A stretch of DNA of 64,000 nt. Origin: Hymenopus coronatus (Eukaryota > Arthropoda > Insecta > Mantodea > Hymenopodidae). The notes beneath the pieces were generated by a model. The model was not told the origin of the DNA. It did no database searches and worked only from the letters and a program-made list of their open reading frames with translations. Positions 55,197 to 64,000 of this stretch are shown here, one piece after another (the stretch's first letter is position 1; each line of letters starts with the position of its first letter). The DNA lies in contig CM060900.1 in NCBI GenBank assembly GCA_030762935.1, positions 430,860,421-430,924,420 of the forward strand, in the 5' to 3' direction. A program made the position numbers and the translations under genes.

Positions 55197-56035
55197 CATG
55201 TAGGTGGGTGGGTGAGTGGGTAGATAGGTAGGTTAGTAGGTAAGTCGGTAGGAGGGTGGGTAGATGGGTGGGTAGGTTGGTTGGAGGGAAGGTAGGTGTT
55301 TAGGTGGGTAGGTAAGTAGATGGGTAGGTGGGTAATTAGGTAGGTGGGTAGGAGGGTAGGTACGTGGGTGTATAGGTGTGTAGATAGGTGAGTAGGTAGT
55401 TGGGTGGGTAGGTAGGTAAAGTGGATGGGTGGGTAGGTAGGTAGGTGGGTAGGTAGATAGGTAGGTAAATGGGCGTATAGGTGGGTAGGTGAGTAGGTGG
55501 GTGGGTAGGTAGGTAAAGTGGGTGGGTAGGTGGGTATGTAGCTGGATGGGTGGGTAGGTAGGTGGGTAGATAGGTAGTTAGGTAGGTGGGTAGGTAGGTA
55601 AGTGGCTGGGTAAGTAGGTAGGTAAGTGGGTGGATGGATGGGTGGGCGGCTAGGTGGGTAGGTAGGTGGGTGGGTAAGTGGGTAGGTAGGTGGGTGGGTG
55701 GGTAGGTCGATAGGTAGGTAGCTAGGTAGGTGGGTAGTTAGGTAAGTAGGTTGGTAGATACGTAAGTAGGTAGGTCCGTAGAATGGTCGGGAGGTCGGTC
55801 GGTCGGTCAATCAATCGGTTGGTCCGTCGGTCGGTCGGGCTGTCGTTCGGTGGATCGGTCGGTAGGTACGTAGGTCGGCAGGTCTGTGGGTAAGTCGGTC
55901 GGTCGGTAGGTCAGTCGGTCGGTCGGTCGGTCGGTGGCTAAGTCGGTAGGTACGCAGGTCGGCAAGTCGGTCAGTAAGTTAGTCGGTCGGTCGGTAGGTC
56001 GGTAGGTTGGTCAATTGGTAGGTCGGTCGGTCGGT
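55197..56035. repeat. GGTA/GGTG/GGTC tetranucleotide array, about 840 bp
   Basis: Degenerate tetranucleotide repeat of mostly GGTA and GGTG on the left, grading into GGTC after about 55790. Its minus-strand 257-codon ORF (Pro/Thr/Tyr repeats) is an artefact of the repeat, not a gene. Confidence 0.95.
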
Positions 56036-56134
56036 CATTCAGAATAAAGAGGACTTCAGAGGCTATTACCAGAAAATTCATACATTGCAATTGTCACGAA
56101 AATATCTTAAACGCATTGCGACATACTGTGTGTT

Positions 56135-56135
<1 letters not shown>

Positions 56136-56182
<47 letters not shown>
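56136..56182. repeat. (TA)n microsatellite
   Basis: About 46 bp of alternating TA. Confidence 0.95.
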
Positions 56183-56184
<2 letters not shown>

Positions 56185-56252
56185 AAGATCACAGGTCCTC
56201 AGAGTGACGTACCTGGTTGATTTTTACAGTCCGCCACTGATACATTTTTTTA

Positions 56253-56462
56253 ACAGTACCGGAGTCTAGTCAGCACTCCAGCGCTGTATCTCCTATTTAC
56301 ACCCCCCCTATAATTACTGGTTTTACTGTTCCTTTACACAAACATATACACATTACACAAATATATAACACGCATGCCCAAGGCGGGACTCGAACCGACG
56401 ATCCCCTGCCCACGAAGCACCAAAGCTAGACACCTTAGCGAGCGTGGTCATGGGGACCGGCT
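56253..56462 (-). mobile_element. SINE-3, copy 2
   Basis: Minus strand: head GCCGGTCCCCATGACCACGC at the right, B box GGTTCGAGTCCCGCC, 3' hairpin region AACAGTACCGGAGTCTAGTC at the left. Confidence 0.85.
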
Positions 56463-56794
56463 GCCTTCGGCTACTCAGGAAGTTTGGTTCGGAGTCAATG
56501 GTAGAGCATGTTTTTTGACTCACCCAGTGGGGAACCAAATGGGAATACACATTAAATACACTCAAAATAACACACATATCACAGAGCTGCTACATATAGT
56601 ACTTTATTTAGCTGAAAATGGGGTTCGTCGTCGTGTAGCATACTTATTGTTACAAGCACTGAGCTTACAATATTTCTAAGGTTCGGACTCATGTTAATAC
56701 TGCGCGGCACTATCACATTCACACTTCGCGTATCCAACCCAACTTTGAGCACGTTACATTTCAACTCCCGTCTGTCCTTTTTTTTTTTTTTTAA

Positions 56795-57020
56795 TTATAA
56801 AAACAGTAACGGAGTCTGATCAGGACTCCGGTACTGTATCCCTATTTACATTTCCCCCCATAGGTTCTACTGATTACTGGTTTTACTGTTTCCTTTACAA
56901 ACATATACACATTGCACAAACATATAACACCCATGCCCAAGGCGGGACTCGAACCCACGATCCCCTGCCCACGAAGCACCAAAGCGAGACGCTTTAGCGA
57001 GCGTGGCCATGGGGACCGGC
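56795..57020 (-). mobile_element. SINE-3, copy 3
   Basis: Minus strand, nearly identical to copy 1 in the head (GCCGGTCCCCATGGCCACGC) and B box. The 3' inverted repeat is well kept: CGGAGTC...GACTCCG. Confidence 0.88.
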
Positions 57021-57329
57021 ATTTCATCGTACCTTCTGTCCAGGTACATGAACCTCTTTCCTGAATGCTTAAAATATTACAATGCAATTTCGGGGGTAGA
57101 GGAGATCCGCTAGTTGACGTTGCAAACACTTTCCCTTAGCTTAAACAAAGAGATTCTGCCTGGCTTCAACCCTCTCTTCGTCAAATCCCGCATTCGCAAA
57201 GACTTCTTGAAACAGGCGTTCATACATGGGAACAAACAAATATTATATAAATAATTAATATACCCGTAATTGGTTATGCTTCTGAATGTTACCGTTTCAT
57301 ATAAATATTTATATAAAAACCGTTATGAG

Positions 57330-57595
57330 CCTGTTTTGAGAAAGTAAAGAATTTAGAAAAATGTTCCATACAAAGGGTACTTTGGGGTGGGGGAATGTTC
57401 GAGTCAAATCCTTTGAAGATACTAAAATTAAATACCAAGATTGGTACTTAATATATTTTTTTTTCTTTTGAGTTATGCTTTTTTTATTCGGTGGTCTAAA
57501 ATACATTTCCGGTAAAATCTCGGCATCGAATATTTGGGTGAAATATGACAAGTCATTTATGTATAGTAGAAAAATTAAACGAGCATAAATGGTTC
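57330..57595 (-). repeat. R-A fragment
   Basis: Reverse partial copy from TTGAGAAAGTAAAGAATTTA to TAGTAGAAAAATTAAACGAG. Confidence 0.65.
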
Positions 57596-57971
57596 CTACA
57601 CCCTCGAACAAACTAAAAAATTATGTTTTAGCCCATCCTCTAATTTCAATTTTTTTCTACAAGTTAATTATGGTGGATTCTATGCGTTAAAGTAATATAA
57701 TTCTTGTATGAGATTCTTTCCTTCATTTTTGCTTTGAAAAACTGTTTTGTGTTAATGGTATCCTCTCGACAAATGACCAATTTTCTCAAAAACTATCGAA
57801 GATAGCTAAAACAAATTTTAGGATGATAAAAAATATCTGTCGTTGTGAATGTATTTTGGCGATAATAAACTGTTTGTTTCTTATAATAAATAATACAATA
57901 TAAATATTGTTTAATGGTATAAGTAATAAAACCCCTACTTCTTTAATTAACCAAACGTATGGAATATAATA

Positions 57972-58009
<38 letters not shown>

Positions 58010-58204
58010 TACACACATATATACATATATACAAAAACACGTAGGTAAATCTCTTATCTTATATAGTTTCTAAGATAGAAGGTAGCCGACTCATGAATTT
58101 GACAGATTTAACATTGGTGGAATTGTGATTTTGATACTTGTAATTCACATATAAATACAATGGTGAAATAGTAGATAAGAGTTGTTGTTTTTTAATTTTT
58201 ATTT
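57596..58204. other. AT-rich flank with (TA)n, no gene seen
   Basis: Contains (TA)n at about 57972-58004. Nothing else recognised. Confidence 0.5.
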
Positions 58205-58440
58205 TATAGGTTAACGTCCTTTAACCTGGTTGATCATATCGGACGATGAATGAAATTGGTGAAATGATGCTCAAATGATCTCGGGGTCCATGGAGCTTAA
58301 AGTTATTCGACATTCGTCTTCTCAGGGTAAGGGAAAACCCCGAAAACTCATCCGGGTAACTCACCTTAAGCGAGATTCGAACTCACGACCTTTTGAATGT
58401 GAAGCAGACACGCTACCACCACACTACCCAGGCGGGCCAG
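58205..58440 (-). mobile_element. SINE-5 (tRNA-derived)
   Basis: Minus-strand head TGGCCCGCCTGGGTAGTGTG with GGTGGTAGCGTGTCTGCTTC, B box GAGTTCGAATCTCGC. The body has GGGTAAGGGAAAACCCCGAA on the plus strand. Single copy in this window. Confidence 0.75.
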
Positions 58441-59340
58441 ATAAGAGTTCTACGAACGAGATTTTAAGATTGGAGATTCAAAATAATATTTCTACGTCGT
58501 TACTTGCGTGGACATGTAAATACAATGAACCTTTAAAGCTAGGTGCATAAATAAAGCGCCCCAAAGCAAAGTATGCTACAATTATGTCTAAATTAATAAT
58601 CTACACATACAATAAAACTAAAACCAAACATTTTACAGTAATCTTCAATTTTGGATGGATTAATGAAAAGGTAAATATTGAGTAATTACATAGGTATTTA
58701 AATTTCGCAACATCTATATTAATGCGTGCATCCACGCGTTATATTTCCACACGCCGAACAGATTTCAACGAAAGTCAGTGACTACAGGAAAGCATTAAAC
58801 CAAATTTAAACATTTCTAGCACATAAATTGATGTAGAGAAAACTCTTTTAAATAGGCAGATAGAACAGTACCTACTTTTTTTTTTTTTTTTTTTTTCAAG
58901 GAGATTCATTTTATTAGTTTACTTTTTTTTTAATCACACCGACCTCTTTTCCTTTTCTTGTATGATTCAAAATTATTTTACATACATTTAGCAGAACACG
59001 TTTTTTATAGTACAGGATGTCTAAAAGTTATTAGACGATTTTGTAAAAATGTATTTTCACCAGTACTCGCCATAATTGAATTGTTGTACCACCATTTTGA
59101 AGTTTTGTGTAGTAATCTGGTTTTCATTTGTCATCTAGAGAAAAGCGTGCACATTATTTTTGGAAAAACTGGCTGCTTTGCCAACCGATCGTGGCAGTTC
59201 GCTGGGATTGGGCAATGTTGACGTTGGCTGCGGTAGTGCGGCTTCTCAATTCCGCCACTGTTGCTGAAAGTGGACGTATGCAGTGGCGGCTCGTAGCCAA
59301 ATTATCTGGTGGGGCACAATTTTAAGATTGTCTAAAATTA

Positions 59341-59621
59341 AAACTAAATTGAATGTTATTTATGGATGCTCTTTAACTGTTACGGTTCTATGCGTCCCAT
59401 TTTTTTTAGCGCGAAAGACCCGTTCATATTGCTCAGAGTCCTCTTTATCAGGATTGAGGTTTTTTTTTACGTGCCGTAAATCTACGACACGGTATCAGCG
59501 ACTTTACTTCCCTTATGAAGGAAGGGATTTTTACGCCTGAAAAAAAAATCAACCGGATTGAAGCCGCGACCTTGAGAACCAGAGGCTAGCAAGTTACCCC
59601 TTGATCAGGGATGACGACAGA
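59341..59621 (-). mobile_element. SINE-2 inside the hAT element, 9-bp target duplication
   Basis: Minus strand: CGTCCCATTTTTTTTAGCGC, CCGTAAATCTACGACACGGT. CTAAAATTA is repeated at 59332-59340 and 59622-59630. More diverged than the copy at 49676. Confidence 0.85.
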
Positions 59622-60577
59622 CTAAAATTAGTGGATACTAAACGCTATCAGTAGAAATGAAATGCTAACCTTTCTGTTGGTAGATGAAGTCCATCCTTCG
59701 ATCGATCCTTTGCTTGAAAAATACTTCCGTAACTCTTTGATTTAAGTGAGAAACTGAACACGAACCGTCACCTCCACTGTTTACCATACGTCAACAACAT
59801 TATCAGAGAGGTGATCCTGACGCAAATTGATGCACGGCTCGTCTTAACAGATGATTCCAGTCTTCAATACTACCTTACACAACTTTAATAGCTTATGTAT
59901 GTCAATTACAATGTTCACGATGTTTCTTTTCACAACGAAGCTCGCTTTTCTCTCAGAAAATTATGGAAACTACTCTTATATTAAAGTAGGTCACGATCGT
60001 GATATTAATGTCTTAAGCACTTTCTTTATAAGCAACTGTACACCTCACAAACCACCGTCTTTCTTTCGTAGCAGTGTTTAGGATCTTCCCTCATAAAGCG
60101 AGTTTTAACACTGCCGTTTCCTTGAACGCTAACAAGCAGCAACTGATAAATCGGCATATTATTCTGCAGTTGATTTCACCAAATTATTCTCCAGCGTATT
60201 CGGATTATGTTTCATTAACACGTGAAATACATTCAAGGCACTGTTTCACACTTATCAGTTTATTCTGAAGGTGTATATTGTAAAACTGAGCACTCATTCT
60301 CAAAGCACTAGCCACTAAATCACCTCTCGCAAGTAAGGTCCATTTTACTGTTTGTTCACGTCCATAATTTCAATAACTGTTGGTTATTTTGCCTTTTCCT
60401 GTTTTCAAGTGAAGCTTCAAATGTATCACGAATCTATTTCCTAGTAAACTTAGGGTAGTTACACAACACACTGCTTGTACGCCTTGAGCTTTGGCGCGCG
60501 AGCGTACCTTATCGTCTGCTTGGCAGGGAGGAGAGAATACCAAGTACCAACATTGTACATTTTTATATTAAAATTCG

Positions 60578-60745
60578 AAGGCTTTCACGTCCGGCGTTAG
60601 AATCACTTATAGAAAACAAAACCGGACTTGTAGGCCGTGGTCCACTGGGCTTCTCCCCTCGTTCCCCAGACGTTTCGCCTACGTCTGCGGCAGGCATCAT
60701 CAGTGGCGTGTACATCTCCGTGGTCTCTCAGTACATTTTCACCAC
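60578..60745 (-). mobile_element. Penelope-type terminal fragment
   Basis: The minus strand shares with 53565-53700 the ordered blocks GAAACGTCTGG, GACCACGGC, CCGG and GAAAGCCT(A/T)CG. Two copies in opposite orientation with the same block order mark a repeat family. Confidence 0.6.
60666..60706 (-). ncRNA. Hammerhead-ribozyme-like motif (Penelope type), copy 2
   Basis: On the minus strand: CCA, core CTGATGA (the canonical form), helix II GCCT/AGGC, GAAA, palindromic ACGT, triplet GTC, then TGG. Helix II differs in sequence from copy 1 yet still pairs, which supports selection for RNA structure at some time. An alternative hairpin (CAGACG with CGTCTG) could compete. Confidence 0.55.
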
Positions 60746-61967
60746 TTAAGCTTCTTTTTGTATATTTCGTTCGGGAGGTTTATAGATCAACTTTGTTTTC
60801 AAATAAGAAGACATCCTAACTTAAGAAATGCTTCTTATTATTTACTCTTACACGTGAAGCAATCTTTGGCTAAGTAGTTTTGTCAGGGATTGGACTCAAA
60901 CTTTAATGTTTGCTTATTGTCGGTTCTTATTTTCTCTTTGCGCATGCGCAGCAAATGACCACAGAGGCTTTCGTGTCCTAAGAGAACCTTTCTCTGTCGG
61001 TCCCTTGAACCCTGCACCAACAAATTAACTGCATCTGAAAGCATTGAATTCTTCTGCGCGTGCGCATAGGATGACCACAAAATTGCTTGTGTCCGAAAAA
61101 TGCGGCCGGTTACTATTTCCGACAGCCATCTTCTCTACTATTGTCCAGCGTACATAGTAGGTTTAAATTTATACAAAATGCGTTATAGATTATAGCATTT
61201 TACCTAATAACATAATGGAGAAATTACTGTCTGAAATTGTTGTAGGGAGGGCACGTGCCCCTGTGCCCCTAAAGGCCGGCCGCCACTGGACGTATGTACC
61301 TAAATATTTTCCTTGATAACCCCACAAGAAGGTTTAGCGAACGGGTGACCACTTGCATGAGTAATTCGCTGTCTGAGGCTGTTAACACGACCTATCCATC
61401 TACCAGGGAAGTGTCGATTGAGGACATTTATTTGCCAATGTAGCGCGCAGCCCCGTTTTCTTGGAAAAATGAATCCCCGTTGCTCTTCGTCAGCGAGTTG
61501 TGGTAATAACCTCTTCGATCAAGACCACAAAATTGTCACAAAACACTAGCCTCTTTGCTGGATCACCAAGCTGCAGTTTTTGAACCAGCTACGAATAGTC
61601 TTTATGTCGTCTGCGGTGCCACAAGCAGTAAAAGCGGGCGTTAAACACTACCAAAAACAAAATGCAGTTTGTACAGGAATAATCTGATTCGCTCCCGCAC
61701 AAAGTTTCACGCTGTTGATGTTGATATCTGCAAGTAATGACTGGCTTTCTGCACTGATTTTTAGGGTCCCGTATAAAGTCTTCACGGACTGTGCACATGG
61801 CTTTTCCGCGCGACCTTTCCACTGACAATAGGTGTATCCTCTGTCGCAAAATTGTTCGTACCACCCAAGGATTGACGACGCCGGGGCTGCAGAGCTTGCC
61901 GTGTAAATACCCGGCGAACCACCACAACACTATTTGCACAAATTCAAACAGACAAAGGAACCATCTT

Positions 61968-62355
61968 TACCTTCTCTAGCACGTATGTTCAATGTTCATA
62001 GTAGCTAGAGAAGGTATTGCATTCCACCCAAAAATTCTATACGGAGATTTCACCGATCTCTTATTCCGAAAAAAAAACAAAACATTTTAGCAACATGTCT
62101 GTGTGTGTGTGTGTTTGGTAGTGTTTAACGCCCGCTTTAACTACTTATAGCACCGCAGGCGGTGACACTGATGATACATGAATGAAGATGGAGCACTGGT
62201 GGAATGTGATGGCGGGGGGAAACCGGAGAACCCGGAGAACACCCACCCCAGCGCCGTTTTGTCCACCACAAATCTCGCATGGGGTCGCTTGGGATCGAAC
62301 CCGGGCCGTCTAGGTGAGAGGCGAGAAGTCTAACCACTCGGCCACGGCGCGGCCA

Positions 62356-62394
<39 letters not shown>

Positions 62395-63095
62395 CAGCAT
62401 AGCTCAAAAGCGAATAATATTAAATACCAAACTTCAGTATCTTTCAAGGATGCGACACCAACATTTTCAAGAAAATCTCCGCACCTCTAACTACCCTCTA
62501 CATGGAGCTTTTTCGGAAATTCTGATTTTCTCAATAATGGTTTTAACGATTTTGATTAAAATGTGTATGATTAAGATGTTTTCATGACAAACGAAATGTA
62601 TAATTTGAATTTTCTGGATTAGCCTCTGAAGACCTCTTCGTTCTGGCTTGACTTCAGTTTAACTCGCAAACTGTAAGAGATAAACAAAAACTTAAGAAAA
62701 TGTAGATCTCATTAAAACTCACTATTTATATATGTGTTATGTTTGTAGAGTTTATCGTTTCCGATATGTTACTTATTACTGGTTTCAATTTTAAATTACT
62801 TAAAACTTTTCTTAAGCGAGAAGTCAGCTATCGTTTCATCTCTGTTGTTTTACTCCCGGAAATACAAAAGAGAACCGAATTTCAGTTGTTCCACATAGCG
62901 ATGGCTTTAAAATTTGTATCGCTTTAGCCTAGTGTATTCCCTTATTTCCCTTCTACGTATAAGGAACTAAATAATTAGACGATTTCTTCTAATATTTATC
63001 TTCAGTAACAAGATGTGCATAAGTTCTGTAAGAATAGTCTGAGAACATATAGAGAAAGTCATGTGAATGGAACACATAATATTTTTTCAAAAAAA
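61968..63095 (+). repeat. R-A repeat, forward copy with the best-preserved head hairpin, split by a SINE
   Basis: The head is an exact 13-bp inverted repeat (TACCTTCTCTAGC at 61968-61980 and GCTAGAGAAGGTA at 62004-62016). The body continues to the GT stretch, is interrupted by a SINE-1 (62114-62354), and resumes at about 62393 to GAGAAAGTCATGTGAATGG near 63075, followed by an A run. Confidence 0.85.
62114..62354 (-). mobile_element. SINE-1 inserted in a GT tract
   Basis: Minus-strand, well-kept copy: head GGCCGCGCCGTGGCCGAGTG, B box GGTTCGATCCC, tail GTTTAACGCCCGCTTTAACT. (GT)n lies on both sides (62099-62112 and 62357-62392). Confidence 0.9.
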
Positions 63096-64000
63096 AAAAA
63101 AAAAAAAAACATGTGCACGTTTCTCACTAGAAGGCAAATAAAAATCGGATACACAACACAAAACTTCAAATTTCCCTTCAACAAATGGTGTATGACAATT
63201 TAGTTATGCCAAGTATTGGTTGGTATTTCTTAAGACTACCAAATGGTAGACTTAAGAAATCGTAAAATAATTTGTAACACACAATATTTGATATTGAGGC
63301 GAGTATACACTTTAATCTGAAGGAGAAAAAACAAAATGTAAAGCCAGAATTTTCTAGAATTTTACGAAATTCGTTATTAACCCCCAATTACTAGGTACCG
63401 GATTTTCATGCAAATGCATATTTTTTCTAGCATTCGAAAAGTATGCTCTTTGGATAATATGTTCGAATTATTTCTTTTCTTACATTTTAGGCATGGTTTT
63501 ATAGTGCATATAAATGCATATTTTGCCTGTTTTGAATAAGTATAATATTTTAAAAATATTTTATTATGCTGCATATTTTTCGTATTGTCTTATTAAAATA
63601 CTTATTATTTAAAATAATATGGCCATTGTAAACTGTGTGTTCCATAGTTCGATTGTGTTGAAGCTTATTTTTATTTATGATTTTCCTTTCTTCCTAACTC
63701 GCCGGCTTGCTAAAACGTAGTGCGTAGCCTTGGTTGCAAGAATTGGTCTCCCATCGTGGCTATTAAGGAAATATTCGGAACTGTGCCTCAGGAGTTGCTT
63801 ACAATAACACAAAGCAACAGTTTTAACATTACTATTTAATTTGTATACGGTTTTTAAACTGTTTCATTTCATAAAATTGATAACATTTAAGTTAATACAA
63901 CCCAAAAGTGACGAATGACTCATTTTCGAAGTCTCCCTCACTTACCTACCTTCGGTTGACTCCAAGTTTTGTCTAAAAGCTCTACAGGAAATCAGATCTA
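63096..64000. other. AT-rich flank, no gene seen
   Basis: Right end of the window. Nothing recognisable beyond short A/T tracts. Confidence 0.4.

Larger units (their letters stand above)
59281..61288. mobile_element. hAT-type element, non-autonomous, 2.0 kb
   Basis: Flanked by exact 8-bp duplications GACGTATG (59273-59280 and 61289-61296). Both ends begin CAGTGGCGGC when read inward: left CAGTGGCGGCTCGTAGCC, right (reverse complement) CAGTGGCGGCCGGCCTTTAG. An 8-bp duplication and CAG-type TIR are the hAT hallmarks. I found no transposase in it. It contains a SINE-2 and a Penelope tail with a hammerhead-like motif. Confidence 0.9.
59015..61965 (-). pseudogene. Mariner-like transposase relic, split by a hAT element and a SINE piece
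   Basis: Minus strand, N- to C-terminal: SVERSRGKA, VREDFIRDPKNQCRKP (61800-61740) and YKLH, matching the helix-turn-helix part of a mariner-superfamily transposase common in arthropods. A truncated SINE at about 61580-61660 follows. Then KLQLGDPAKRLVFCDNF (61570-61510), LHWQINVLNRHFPGRWIGRV (61460-61400), and after the hAT insertion LSATVAELRSRTTAANVNI (59270-59215). The final catalytic region is degraded and stops occur. A possible TIR (TACAGGATGTCTAAAAGTTA) lies at 59011. Confidence 0.62.

Noticed and set aside
55037..55810. 257-codon ORF rich in Pro, Thr, Tyr and Leu (minus)
   Set aside because: It is the translation of the GGTA/GGTG tetranucleotide array; a 4-bp repeat reads through all frames without meaning.
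61589..61939. 116-codon minus ORF as an intact gene
   Set aside because: It carries mariner-like blocks but runs into a SINE piece at its end, so it is a relic fragment.
1..64000. CRISPR arrays, operons, Shine-Dalgarno sites, prophage
   Set aside because: No regularly spaced unique-spacer repeats or gene-dense coding; the split gene and SINEs show a eukaryotic nuclear genome.

Overview
This is eukaryotic, intron-rich DNA, most likely from an arthropod with a large, transposon-laden genome. The signs are a gene split by introns of 4.7-24 kb with GT/AG junctions, many tRNA-derived SINEs, LINE, Penelope, BEL/Pao, P-element-like, piggyBac-like, hAT, mariner-like and pogo-like remnants, and abundant microsatellites. 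I cannot name the species. There are no operons, CRISPR arrays or other prokaryotic features.

The only host gene I can support is on the minus strand: an FLVCR-family (SLC49, major facilitator) transporter. Four internal exons are clear (39996-40201, 35111-35335, 25952-26093, 1399-1625). A phase-compatible first coding exon is proposed at 48852-48912, with a TATA-like box about 40 bp upstream. All junctions have AG/GT signals and compatible phases. The exons encode about 287 residues, roughly the first half of the protein, so the remaining exons lie left of base 1. The rest of 1-48.9 kb is intron, and 49-64 kb is the 5' flank.

Layout by region. 3.1-3.7 kb is an inverted Penelope fragment; 4.6-6.05 kb is a decayed Penelope element split by a SINE. 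6.6-9.7 kb is a P-element-like TIR element with a broken THAP exon and internal tandem arrays. 9.9-14.6 kb is a stack of nested insertions: an AT-rich repeat (called R-A here), holding a SINE and a TTAA-flanked piggyBac-like element, which in turn holds a third DNA transposon. 17.6-21 kb is a decayed jockey-like LINE. 24.92-24.99 kb is a perfect hairpin. 26.6-30.84 kb is a LINE with perfect 11-bp target duplications and a 1053-codon ORF that joins the gag-like N-terminus directly to reverse transcriptase and RNase H. 31.7-33.4 kb is a relic of an uncharacterised amplified protein family. 37-38 kb holds hAT remains and 40.4-42.7 kb a truncated BEL/Pao element. 44.8-53.5 kb is dominated by R-A copies. 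53.5 kb and 60.7 kb carry two hammerhead-ribozyme-like motifs. 53.8-54.6 kb is a pogo-like element, 55.2-56.0 kb a tetranucleotide array, and 59-62 kb a mariner-like relic split by a hAT element with an 8-bp duplication.

Most of the window is therefore transposon biology. The least conventional items are the in-frame deletion fusion in the LINE, the hammerhead-like motifs, the hairpin-headed R-A family (about 0.9 kb, more than a dozen partial or full copies, no coding capacity) and the multi-layer nests whose target duplications give their order of insertion. Family assignments rest on recognition of motifs from memory; no database search was run.
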